Origin: Bacteroides ihuae
Lineage (GTDB): Bacteria; Bacteroidota; Bacteroidia; Bacteroidales; Bacteroidaceae
NCBI RefSeq assembly: GCF_900104585.1
Contig: NZ_FNVX01000005.1
Span: forward strand, 868,001-932,000
DNA length: 64,000 nt
Direction: 5' to 3'
In this document: in pieces, positions 57,159 to 64,000 of the stretch
Layout: the number at the start of each line of letters is the position of its first letter
How positions within the stretch are numbered: the first letter of the stretch is position 1
The notes under the pieces: generated by a model
Told to the model about the DNA's origin: nothing
The model's input: the letters and a program-made list of their open reading frames with translations, nothing else
The model's database searches: none
Made by a program: the position numbers and the translations under genes

Positions 57159-57749
57159 ATGGAAAAAGATAACTTGAAACTCATCTGGAAAATGGGAGTT
57201 AATGAAGACATTAACTTGTATTCTGATCAAGAATTGAATAACATGATCATTAAATGTGCTAGAAAATCAATGCGAAAAATTCATCCTGGATGGATATTAC
57301 GTACCATCGTTATATTAGTCGTAGCTTTGCTGCTTTGGCAGATAAGTACAGCAGATGGAAACATCCGTATAACTATTTTGCGGTTCATTATATTATTTAT
57401 ATTGATAGGCTCGATGGGAGCTATGGAGTGGTCAGCCCGAAAAATGAATAAATACCATTTTAATATGGGGGTAAAGGAATGGTTGAAATCACGTATAGAC
57501 AAACTAGAAAAAAGCATTCAACTTCAACGTAAATATGACATTGCTATCTATATTGGTTCATTCCTATTAGGTTTCGGCACCTATTTTATGTACAATTATT
57601 TAATGAATGTATCATTCAATTTGCTGACCTATATTGCTATATTCTTTGGTTTTATTCTATACCTATTGGGATGCAGAATGATAGTAAGGAAACATCATCA
57701 GAAAGTACTTCGCCATCTACAAGAGTTATATAATAAATTGAGAGATTGA
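57159..57749 (+). CDS. Membrane protein, probable partner of the sigma factor
   Basis: The 196-residue protein has a cytoplasmic N-terminal part (residues 1-45, MEKDNLKLIWKMG..., resembling the start of short anti-sigma domains), four hydrophobic segments (about 46-62, 70-86, 128-145, 150-168) and a basic C-terminal tail. Gene position directly after an ECF sigma factor suggests it holds the sigma factor at the membrane. I recognise no zinc anti-sigma motif (HxxxCxxC), so this role is inferred from context only. Confidence 0.6.
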   Translation: MEKDNLKLIWKMGVNEDINLYSDQELNNMIIKCARKSMRKIHPGWILRTIVILVVALLLWQISTADGNIRITILRFIILFILIGSMGAMEWSARKMNKYHFNMGVKEWLKSRIDKLEKSIQLQRKYDIAIYIGSFLLGFGTYFMYNYLMNVSFNLLTYIAIFFGFILYLLGCRMIVRKHHQKVLRHLQELYNKLRD

Positions 57750-57762
57750 AACAATAAAATCT

Positions 57763-57793
57763 ATATTAGCGGCACGGATAATGCCGCTAATAT
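57763..57793. terminator. Hairpin between the sigma operon and lrp
   Basis: ATATTAGCGGCA (57763-57774) pairs perfectly with TGCCGCTAATAT (57782-57793), loop of 7, between convergent genes. There is no T-run, so it may be a bidirectional or processing signal rather than a classical terminator. Confidence 0.65.
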
Positions 57794-57921
57794 TATCGTG
57801 TAAGGTACCTATGAAGTGCAATCCTCTACTTAAAAGATGGAAAAAGAAATTATCTGAATGTGAGAAAGATTGCAAATTAGCTAACCCGCTAAAATGAAAA
57901 GGGCATAGATCTTCTGCTCTA
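57794..57921. other. Short stretch without features
   Basis: No gene or strong structure is seen between the hairpin and the lrp stop. Confidence 0.5.
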
Positions 57922-58389
57922 TTAAAATGGAATACTTAATGAGGTGATATGCTTTATTTCACCCAACACAAATGAGCTTTGCATTTTAACTATACCGTAA
58001 ACCTTCGTTAGTTTTTCGAATGCAAAACGGTTATAGTCGTCAAGGTCTCTGAGCACAACTTTCAACAGGAAGTCATAGACTCCACCGGTAGAATAGCATT
58101 CCATTATTTCATCTATATCTTTTATCTCTTTCTGAAATCGTTGGATATGCTCATCGTCATGAACGGCTAAAGAGACGTTACAAAAGACGATTAAAGGTAA
58201 TCCAACCTTTTTATTGTCAACCAAAGCCACATATCCCTTGATATACCCTTCGTTTTCGAGGCGTTTAATTCGTTCGTAAATAGGTGTTTTAGATATATGC
58301 AGCCTGTCAGACAGTTCTTTCATATTGATTTTTGCATCATTTTGTAACGCACTAAGAATATCTATATCTGTTTTATCCAACTTTGTCAT
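57922..58389 (-). CDS. Lrp/AsnC-family transcriptional regulator
   Basis: The 155-residue protein has an N-terminal winged helix (DILSALQNDAKINMKELSDR, recognition helix HISKTPIYERIKRLE) and a C-terminal RAM ligand domain (GYVALVDNKKVG, ECYSTGGVYDFLLKVVL). Lrp-type proteins sense amino acids. It is divergent from the DUF2000 gene, a usual partner, and a palindrome lies just before its start. Confidence 0.93.
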   Translation of the reverse strand: MTKLDKTDIDILSALQNDAKINMKELSDRLHISKTPIYERIKRLENEGYIKGYVALVDNKKVGLPLIVFCNVSLAVHDDEHIQRFQKEIKDIDEIMECYSTGGVYDFLLKVVLRDLDDYNRFAFEKLTKVYGIVKMQSSFVLGEIKHITSLSIPF

Positions 58390-58416
58390 GGTCTTTTTTC
58401 CTGTTTATAATGAATT

Positions 58417-58439
58417 AATATTCCAAGACTAGGAATATT
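58417..58439. promoter_or_regulatory. Palindrome upstream of the Lrp-family gene (putative operator)
   Basis: AATATTCC (58417-58424) is repeated in reverse as GGAATATT (58432-58439), spacer of 7, placed 28 bases before the Lrp start. A second, weaker dyad (AGGA...TCCT) lies at 58462-58474. Lrp-type proteins bind AT-rich dyads of this length, so autoregulation and control of the divergent gene are plausible. Confidence 0.5.
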
Positions 58440-58513
58440 GAATATATATACTTGCAAATATAGGATTATTTCCTGTTTTTCACAATGTATGCAGTAATAA
58501 TTTCTATTATTCG

Positions 58514-58521
58514 TAACTTTG
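58514..58521 (+). promoter_or_regulatory. Promoter -7 element of the DUF2000 gene
   Basis: TAACTTTG fits exactly, 23 bases before the start codon. Confidence 0.5.
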
Positions 58522-58544
58522 CAGAAATATAAATATTAAGAAGT

Positions 58545-58982
58545 ATGGAAGATATAAAGACTATTGCCGAAACAAAAAAGTGTGTTCTAATAATAGACAA
58601 AGCACAGCCAATAGGCATTATTGCTAATACAGCAAGTGTATTATCGATTACATTGGGAAAACAAATTGAAGGAATTGTAAGCCACGACGTTTACGATAAA
58701 CAAGGAGATAAACACCTTGGTATTACGCAAATGCCCATTCCTGTATTGGGAGCGTCTGATGATAAGATAAAGGAGATTCGACACAAGCTGCTTTCTCTTG
58801 ATTTGGAGGAATTAGTGATGGTAGATTTCTCTAATATTGCCCAGCAATCTAAAACATACGACAACTATGAGAAGGTGATGCTTATGACGGAAGAAAATGA
58901 CATTCGGTACATTGGCATTGGTATTTGTGGAGATAAAAAAGTGATAAATAAAGCTACAGGGAATTTGAGTTTGATACGATAA
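58545..58982 (+). CDS. DUF2000 family protein
   Basis: The 145-residue protein matches DUF2000 (PF09391): KCVLIIDKAQPIGIIANTAS at the start, VLSITLGKQIEGIVSHDVYD, and the late block MTEENDIRYIGIGICGDKKV. Members are soluble and resemble peptidyl-tRNA hydrolase II in fold, but no activity is proven. The gene is commonly divergent from an Lrp regulator, as here, which suggests amino-acid-dependent control. Confidence 0.82.
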   Translation: MEDIKTIAETKKCVLIIDKAQPIGIIANTASVLSITLGKQIEGIVSHDVYDKQGDKHLGITQMPIPVLGASDDKIKEIRHKLLSLDLEELVMVDFSNIAQQSKTYDNYEKVMLMTEENDIRYIGIGICGDKKVINKATGNLSLIR

Positions 58983-59009
58983 TATGAATATGAAATAAAA
59001 CGATATATA

Positions 59010-59050
59010 ATAGTCTGTTTATAACTATTACAGAGATATAAACAGACTAT
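59010..59050 (+). terminator. Hairpin after the DUF2000 gene
   Basis: ATAGTCTGTTTATA (59010-59023) pairs perfectly with TATAAACAGACTAT (59037-59050), loop of 13. No T-run follows. Confidence 0.55.
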
Positions 59051-59123
59051 ACAAATTAAAACAGCGAGAGGTTAATTCCATGTGTCATTTTTTCGTCTCT
59101 TTTTCATCGGAGAAAAGGGGCAC

Positions 59124-59159
59124 AAAAAAACCTATAAATCAAGGATTTATAGGTTTTTT
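59124..59159 (-). terminator. Terminator of the tRNA-Ser gene
   Basis: CCTATAAATC and GATTTATAGG form ten pairs around AAG at 59131-59153, with seven A before and six T after. It works for both directions; leftward it lies 35 bases after the tRNA 3' end. Confidence 0.85.
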
Positions 59160-59193
59160 CCTGTAGTTATCTGGTTTTGTTCATACCTTTTTG

Positions 59194-59281
59194 CGGAAAG
59201 AGTGGGATTCAAACCCACGGTACAGCAAAGCCGCACAACGGATTTCGAGTCCGTCCCGATCGATCACTCTGGCATCTTTCC
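59194..59281 (-). tRNA. tRNA-Ser (anticodon CGA)
   Basis: Read leftward, the acceptor arms GGAAAGA (5') and TCTTTCC (3') pair, the D-arm starts GCCAGAGTG, the anticodon arm is ACGGA-CTCGAAA-TCCGT with anticodon CGA, a long variable arm typical of class II tRNAs follows (TGTGCGGCTTTGCTGTACC), and the T-arm is GTGGGTTCAAATCCCAC. The discriminator is G, as in tRNA-Ser. CCA is not encoded. It reads UCG codons. Confidence 0.96.
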
Positions 59282-59351
59282 TTTATTTCGTTGCAAATAT
59301 ACTTGTTTTTGAGATTCGTTGTTCTGCTTGCACACTGAAAAACAATAATAT

Positions 59352-59385
59352 TTTGCATTTACAAACAAAATATGTATTATATTTG
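59352..59385 (+). promoter_or_regulatory. Promoter of the small lipoprotein gene
   Basis: TTTG (59352-59355), 22 bases, then TATATTTG (59378-59385), an exact -7 match, 79 bases before the start codon. Confidence 0.45.
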
Positions 59386-59463
59386 CAAAATGCGGCATAG
59401 ACAAGCTGCGGCTATATTGGCCTAATTGAAGAATCAATTAAACTGAGAATAAAAAAAACGAAA

Positions 59464-59862
59464 ATGAAGACTTTAAGCTATGTGAAGATTGTATTGCTAC
59501 TTGTATTGACTATAAGTATTAGTTCTTGTGAAATAGATGATGGTTATAATAGCGATGAGCGGTTATGTAGCAAATACTGGACTGAAACGTATTACACACA
59601 AGGAGGCGAATTTTGCACGCATGAGTTAATCTTCTATTTAGATGGTGGTGGAGAGGAAAACTTTGTTTATCAACTCGATGACTCGTATGGTAAAGTACTA
59701 AGCGAAGTCAAACAAACTTTTACTTGGGACTGGACTTATACTATGAGAGGGTTGGTTCTAGAATATGCTCCTAATGATTTCCTTTATTTTGATAATGTTA
59801 TCGTTGAAGACCATGAACTATCAGGCGTTTTTGATGGAACAGCAGTTACATTTTGGGATTAG
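59464..59862 (+). CDS. Small hypothetical lipoprotein
   Basis: The 132-residue protein has a lipobox ISISSC with Cys22. The residues after it (EIDDG) are acidic, as in the surface-export signal of Bacteroides lipoproteins, so it may face outward. The remaining sequence has a beta-strand pattern with many Trp and Tyr (YWTETYYTQGG, FTWDWTYTMRGLVLEYA), like a lipocalin-type or small barrel fold. I recognise no family. Monocistronic, with promoter and terminator. Confidence 0.7.
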   Translation: MKTLSYVKIVLLLVLTISISSCEIDDGYNSDERLCSKYWTETYYTQGGEFCTHELIFYLDGGGEENFVYQLDDSYGKVLSEVKQTFTWDWTYTMRGLVLEYAPNDFLYFDNVIVEDHELSGVFDGTAVTFWD

Positions 59863-59878
59863 TAATGATATTAAATAG

Positions 59879-59922
59879 AAAAGCTTCTCACTGACATTAA
59901 AGGCGGTGAGAAGCTTTTTTAT
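59879..59922 (+). terminator. Terminator after the small lipoprotein gene
   Basis: AAGCTTCTCAC (59881-59891) pairs perfectly with GTGAGAAGCTT (59906-59916), then TTTT. A-rich sequence on the left means it can act leftward for the rluA transcript too. Confidence 0.85.
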
Positions 59923-59941
59923 TTAGGCTAATAATGTTGAG

Positions 59942-60925
59942 TTACCCTTCTATTGCAACTTTCTCCTCTTTTACTTTTAGCATAAGCTTCTTAAAAGCAG
60001 CAGGGTAGGGCGTTTCAAACTTCAGCAAGTCGCCCGTAATGGGATGGTGAAAATACAATCTAAATGCATGCAGTGCCAAGCGTCCTATTGGATCGATGCC
60101 GTTACCATACTTGATGTCGCCTAACACGGGGTGTTGCATATCTTGCATGTGCACACGTATTTGATTTTTCTTACCTGTCTCTAATTCTAATTCCACCAAC
60201 GTATAATTGTTGGCTCGCTTAATGGTTTTGTAATGGGTGATAGCTTTTTCACCACCATTATTGGTCATGCTAGAGTAAGTTACATAAACTTTGTTGTCTT
60301 TTAACCATGAAGTGATGGTACCATTATCTTTTTCCAGTTCTCCAGACACAACAGCCACATAGCGACGGTCTTTAACGATCTCGTCCCAATAGTCTTGCAA
60401 GGTAAACTTCGTCTTTTCATCCTTAGCAAACACCATTAGCCCCGATGTATCTTTATCTAGTCGGTGCACGATGTACACCCGATTTTGCTTGCCCGATCGT
60501 TGCACATATTCGTTCAATATTGTGTGAGCCGTGCGATCTTTTTGCGAATCAGTGCCCATCGAAAGAAGACCTTCACGCTTGTTGACTACCAACAAATAAG
60601 CATCTTCATACACTATTTTTATTACACTACTGTTGAATTCCTTTTGCCCTTTTTCCTTGCTCACCTGCACTTTCATGCCCTGCTTCAGCATAAAGTTATA
60701 TTGAGTAGTAATAACATTATCTACCAATACCTGTCTCTTCGATAACAAAGATTTCGCCGTCGTACGGCTAATGCCAGACATTATCTTCATCAGAAAATCC
60801 ATCAACTCTCCTGCTTCTTTCACCGGGAATACCGTGAATTTTGATTTAGCACGAGCTACAGGTTTTTCTTTCTTCTCTTTTTTCTTGTTAGGGATCATAT
60901 TTGCTTCCTTCAATTGCGCACGCAT
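59942..60925 (-). CDS. RluA-family pseudouridine synthase
   Basis: The 327-residue protein has an S4 RNA-binding domain (FLMKIMSGISRTTAKSLLSK, about residues 44-63) and the catalytic block HRLDKDTSGLMVF (about 154-166, Asp in HRLDKDTSG). Late conserved stretch: KKNQIRVHMQ and HPVLGDIKYG. It isomerises uridines in 23S rRNA or tRNA. A Lys-rich N-terminal tail precedes the S4 domain. An internal ATG at 60898 is an alternative start. The gene follows rlmD by 16 bases, so both are ribosomal RNA modification enzymes in one unit. Confidence 0.9.
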   Translation of the reverse strand: MRAQLKEANMIPNKKKEKKEKPVARAKSKFTVFPVKEAGELMDFLMKIMSGISRTTAKSLLSKRQVLVDNVITTQYNFMLKQGMKVQVSKEKGQKEFNSSVIKIVYEDAYLLVVNKREGLLSMGTDSQKDRTAHTILNEYVQRSGKQNRVYIVHRLDKDTSGLMVFAKDEKTKFTLQDYWDEIVKDRRYVAVVSGELEKDNGTITSWLKDNKVYVTYSSMTNNGGEKAITHYKTIKRANNYTLVELELETGKKNQIRVHMQDMQHPVLGDIKYGNGIDPIGRLALHAFRLYFHHPITGDLLKFETPYPAAFKKLMLKVKEEKVAIEG

Positions 60926-60941
60926 TCTATTGTTGACGTGC

Positions 60942-62369
60942 TTATTTTTTTTCTAATAATACCACGTTCTCTACGTGATGTGTATGTGGAAACATATCTA
61001 CCGGTTGCACAGCGGTCACTCTATATTTCACGTCGAGTAGAGCAAGATCTCGTGCTTGTGTAGCCGGATTACAGCTCACGTAGACAATGCGTTTAGGTTC
61101 AGCAAATAGGATAACATCTATTACATCTTGGTGCATACCAGCTCGTGGAGGATCTGTGATGATTACATCCGGACGTCCATATTCGTTGATGAAATCTTGC
61201 GTCAGCATATCTTTCATATCTCCGGCAAAGAAAAGCGTATTCTTTATGCCATTGATGTCAGCATTCACTTTGGCGTCTTCTATCGCTTCAGGTACGTACT
61301 CTATCCCAATAACCTGACGAGCTTGTTTGGCTACAAAGTTGGCTATTGTGCCTGTACCTGTGTAAAGGTCATAAACCAATTCATTGCCTGACAACCCCGC
61401 AAAATTGCGCGTTATCTTATATAGATTGTAAGCTTGTTCCGAATTTGTCTGATAAAAAGATTTTGGTCCTATTTTGAAACGCAAACCTTCCATCTCTTCA
61501 AAGATATGATCGTTTCCTTTAAATACAAGCACATCCAAATCCGTAATAGTATCGTTGCGCTTGTTATTAATAATATATAAGAGCGAAGTAATTTCAGGGA
61601 ACTTGTCGGCTATGTATTGCAGCAACTGCTTGAATAACCCCATTTCTTTTTCTTCATTCTCTTCCTCAATCTTGCAAATAAGGATGACCATCAACTCTCC
61701 CGTAGTGGATGTGCGAACAATCATGTTACGAAGCATTCCCTCTTGCGAGCGAAGATTGATGAAAGTATAATCGTGCTCGTAAGCATAATCGCGTACAGCA
61801 TTGCGTATGCGATTAGATATATCATCTTGCAACCAGCATTTCTCAATAGCCAATACCTTGTCAAAAGCATTAGGGATGTGGAAACCAACAGCGTTCATCT
61901 GTTCATAAACCACATTTTCCTTCACCTCTTCGTTGGTTAACCAACGCTTATTTGAGAAAGTAAATTCTAATTTGTTGCGATAGAACTGTATTTTTTCCGA
62001 GCCCAGAATAGGAGATATTTCAGGCAACTCTATTTTTCCGATGCGGGTAAGATTGTCTGTAACCTGCTTTTGTTTGTATTTGATCTGTTCAGAGTAAGGA
62101 AGTACTTGCCATTTACATCCACCGCACACCCCATAGTGTTCGCAGAAAGGTACGGCTCGTACAGGAGAGTATTCGTGAAATTTCACGGCTTCTGCCTCTG
62201 CATATTTGTTTTTTTTCCTTTTAACTTGTAAGTCTACCACGTCGCCCGGTACCACATAGGGTACGAATACTACCAGGTCGTCAACTTTCGCAATGGCTTT
62301 CCCTTCGGCTGCCACATCTGTAATTGTTACCTTCTCCAATAAGGGAAGTTCTTTTTTATTTCGCGCCAC
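60942..62369 (-). CDS. rlmD: 23S rRNA (uracil-1939-C5)-methyltransferase RlmD
   Basis: The 475-residue protein has a TRAM domain (residues 10-65) and a [4Fe-4S] site formed by Cys76, Cys82 and Cys85 (PFCEHYGVCGGCKWQ) plus Cys178 (IEKCWLQ). SAM motif DLYTGTGTIANFVA near residue 338 and the catalytic VSCNPATQARDL (about 432-443) follow. This is the RumA/RlmD group; assignment to U1939 is by similarity, and RlmC or TrmA-type specificity cannot be fully excluded. Confidence 0.88.
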   Translation of the reverse strand: MARNKKELPLLEKVTITDVAAEGKAIAKVDDLVVFVPYVVPGDVVDLQVKRKKNKYAEAEAVKFHEYSPVRAVPFCEHYGVCGGCKWQVLPYSEQIKYKQKQVTDNLTRIGKIELPEISPILGSEKIQFYRNKLEFTFSNKRWLTNEEVKENVVYEQMNAVGFHIPNAFDKVLAIEKCWLQDDISNRIRNAVRDYAYEHDYTFINLRSQEGMLRNMIVRTSTTGELMVILICKIEEENEEKEMGLFKQLLQYIADKFPEITSLLYIINNKRNDTITDLDVLVFKGNDHIFEEMEGLRFKIGPKSFYQTNSEQAYNLYKITRNFAGLSGNELVYDLYTGTGTIANFVAKQARQVIGIEYVPEAIEDAKVNADINGIKNTLFFAGDMKDMLTQDFINEYGRPDVIITDPPRAGMHQDVIDVILFAEPKRIVYVSCNPATQARDLALLDVKYRVTAVQPVDMFPHTHHVENVVLLEKK

Positions 62370-62497
62370 TTTTATACCAATCTAATAAATTATTCTGCAA
62401 AAGTAAGCATTTTCGTGAGATTTCTTCCTATAAGCGAGGATATTAAATATTGCAAAGCATAAAATGCATTTTATGTGAACATTTATTCATAAAAAGT

Positions 62498-62527
62498 TTT
62501 GCGATTTCTAAAATATAATTAGTTTTG
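62498..62527 (+). promoter_or_regulatory. Promoter of ppdK
   Basis: TTTG (62498-62501), 18 bases, then TAGTTTTG (62520-62527), both exact. The start codon is 43 bases downstream. Confidence 0.6.
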
Positions 62528-62569
62528 CGATATCGAAAACACACCTTTATAACTTTAAACAATATACTT

Positions 62570-64000
62570 ATGAATAAAAAAAGAGTCTATACCTTTGGTA
62601 ATGGTCAGGCTGAAGGCAAAGCCGACATGAAAAATCTACTAGGTGGTAAGGGGGCCAACCTTGCCGAAATGAATTTAATTGGTGTTCCTGTTCCTCCCGG
62701 ATTCACCATTACAACAGAGGTCTGCATAGAATACTACGAATTAGGACAAGATAAAGTTGTTGCTTTATTAAAAGATGAAGTCGAAAAAGCCATAAAACTT
62801 ATTGAAACATTGATGCGTTCCAAATTTGGTGACGTAGAAAATCCATTACTCGTTTCCGTTCGTTCCGGTGCCCGTGCTTCCATGCCAGGCATGATGGATA
62901 CCATCTTAAATCTCGGATTGAATGACGAAGTGGTAGAAGGTCTGACCCGTAAGACCGGCAATGCTCGTTTTGCATGGGACTCATATCGTCGTTTTGTGCA
63001 GATGTATGGTGATGTGGTGCTAGGAATGAAGCCTACCAATAAAGAAGATATTGATCCGTTTGAAGCTATCATTGAAGAGATAAAGCATGCCAAAGGAGTC
63101 AAGTTGGACAACGAACTTGAAGTGGCAGATCTGAAAGAACTCGTACAGAAATTCAAGATTGCTGTTAAAGAACGTACAGGTAAAGACTTCCCGACTTCTG
63201 CTTACGAACAGTTATGGGGTGCTATTTGTGCCGTATTTAATTCATGGATGAATGAACGTGCCATTCTTTATCGTAAGATGGAAAGTATTCCTGATGAATG
63301 GGGAACGGCTGTTAGCGTACAAGCGATGGTCTTTGGCAATATGGGCGAGACTTCTGCTACCGGAGTTTGTTTCTCTCGAGATGCCGGAACGGGTGAAGAC
63401 CTCTTCAATGGTGAATATTTAATCAATGCTCAGGGTGAAGATGTAGTGGCTGGTATTCGTACTCCGCAGCAGATCACAGAACTAGGTTCGCAACGTTGGG
63501 CTGCTCTTGCAGGAATAACTGAGGAAGTGCGTGCATCCAAATATCCATCGATGGAAGAAGCCATGCCCGAAATTTATCAAGAGTTAGATCGATTGCAGAC
63601 AAAGCTTGAAAATCACTATAGAGATATGCAAGACATGGAGTTTACCGTTCAAGAAGGCAAACTCTGGTTTCTCCAAACACGTAATGGTAAGCGTACCGGT
63701 GGGGCAATGGTGAAGATTGCCATGGACTTACTTCATCAGGGTATGATTGATGAAAAGACAGCTTTACTCCGTGTGGAACCTAATAAGCTCGATGAGCTTC
63801 TTCATCCAGTGTTCGATACAGTAGCGCTTAGTCAGGCCACGGTCCTTACTCGCGGGCTACCAGCTTCTCCGGGAGCAGCAACGGGACAAATTGTTTTTTT
63901 TGCTGATGATGCCGCCCAGTGGCACGTTGATGGGAAGAAAGTTATCATGGTACGTATTGAGACTTCGCCCGAAGACCTTGCAGGCATGCAAGTTGCACAA
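62570..64000 (+). CDS. ppdK: Pyruvate, phosphate dikinase, partial
   Basis: The gene runs off the right edge after 477 codons; the full enzyme has about 900 residues. The start [20 protein letters not shown] and [20 protein letters not shown] are the nucleotide-binding head. Further on, [40 protein letters not shown] and, at the edge, [14 protein letters not shown], which comes just before the catalytic His swivel domain (outside the window). PPDK interconverts PEP and pyruvate with pyrophosphate, a central gluconeogenic/glycolytic step in anaerobic Bacteroides. It has its own promoter and reads away from rlmD. Confidence 0.95.
   Translation, partial: MNKKRVYTFGNGQAEGKADMKNLLGGKGANLAEMNLIGVPVPPGFTITTEVCIEYYELGQDKVVALLKDEVEKAIKLIETLMRSKFGDVENPLLVSVRSGARASMPGMMDTILNLGLNDEVVEGLTRKTGNARFAWDSYRRFVQMYGDVVLGMKPTNKEDIDPFEAIIEEIKHAKGVKLDNELEVADLKELVQKFKIAVKERTGKDFPTSAYEQLWGAICAVFNSWMNERAILYRKMESIPDEWGTAVSVQAMVFGNMGETSATGVCFSRDAGTGEDLFNGEYLINAQGEDVVAGIRTPQQITELGSQRWAALAGITEEVRASKYPSMEEAMPEIYQELDRLQTKLENHYRDMQDMEFTVQEGKLWFLQTRNGKRTGGAMVKIAMDLLHQGMIDEKTALLRVEPNKLDELLHPVFDTVALSQATVLTRGLPASPGAATGQIVFFADDAAQWHVDGKKVIMVRIETSPEDLAGMQVAQ

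Noticed and set aside
59082..59400. Two plus-strand ORFs crossing the tRNA-Ser gene (59082-59312 and 59191-59400)
   Set aside because: They read through the tRNA on the opposite strand; the peptide FKPTVQQSRTTDFESVPIDH is a well-known artefact of antisense tRNA-Ser translation.
62734..63156. 140-codon minus-strand ORF opposite ppdK
   Set aside because: Ser-rich antisense shadow of a highly conserved gene.

Overview
The window looks like chromosomal DNA from the genus Bacteroides or a close relative. The evidence is the moderately AT-rich sequence, the repeated Bacteroidetes-type promoter pair (TTTG, about 19 bases, then TAnnTTTG), the bamD / omega / DUF4293 order, a Bacteroidetes-only DUF3078 protein, an Rnf operon headed by rseC, and a Gram-negative cell plan (BamD, YidC with periplasmic domain, TolC, lipoproteins). 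I see no integrase, transposase, CRISPR array or rRNA. About 57 protein genes, one tRNA-Ser, one TPP riboswitch and one probable small RNA are supported.

Layout. 1-3.6 kb: a partial phage-tail-collar (MdpB-like) gene, and divergent from it a PF14907-type nucleotidyltransferase overlapping an ABC exporter; this is the most accessory-looking part. 3.6-7.7 kb: a CobI-like methyltransferase divergent from a BtuFCD-like uptake operon. 7.7-9.8 kb: a small membrane protein, an AraC regulator and a GNAT-YoaP fusion. 10.1-16.2 kb: a six-gene TolC/HlyD/ABC/ABC/permease/permease efflux operon. 16.3-20.7 kb: small heat-shock protein, glycosyltransferase 9, an AlaX-type editing protein, a transglutaminase-like protein and a lipoprotein. 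20.7-24.3 kb: a probable small RNA, then a purine permease whose stop overlaps the start of uvrB.

24.5-34.3 kb: phenylacetate-CoA ligase with its ACT-domain partner, bamD-omega-DUF4293, a LysM lipoprotein-like protein with an outer-membrane barrel, uvrA and ybaK. 34.4-38.0 kb: POT peptide transporter, protoporphyrinogen oxidase and corrinoid adenosyltransferase. 38.0-39.1 kb: a 1.1-kb gene-free stretch bounded by long inverted repeats. 39.1-47.3 kb: glutamine amidotransferase, S9 peptidase, the pyrG-yidC operon and DUF3078.

47.7-53.2 kb: the complete rseC-rnfBCDGEA operon, a ferredoxin:NAD oxidoreductase ion pump typical of anaerobes. 53.3-56.4 kb: a thiamine salvage operon (thiM-thiE-tenA-thiD in transcription order) under a TPP riboswitch with a visible terminator. 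56.7-59.9 kb: ECF sigma factor with a membrane partner, an Lrp regulator divergent from DUF2000, tRNA-Ser and a lipoprotein. 59.9-64 kb: rlmD-rluA and the start of pyruvate phosphate dikinase.

Most of the window is ordinary core genome. The items most worth a second look are the left-edge collar/nucleotidyltransferase/exporter locus, the 20.8-kb small RNA with promoter and terminator, the inverted-repeat gene-free stretch at 38-39 kb, and the 32-bp perfect palindrome at 28.2 kb. All family names come from reading the translated sequence by eye, without database searches.
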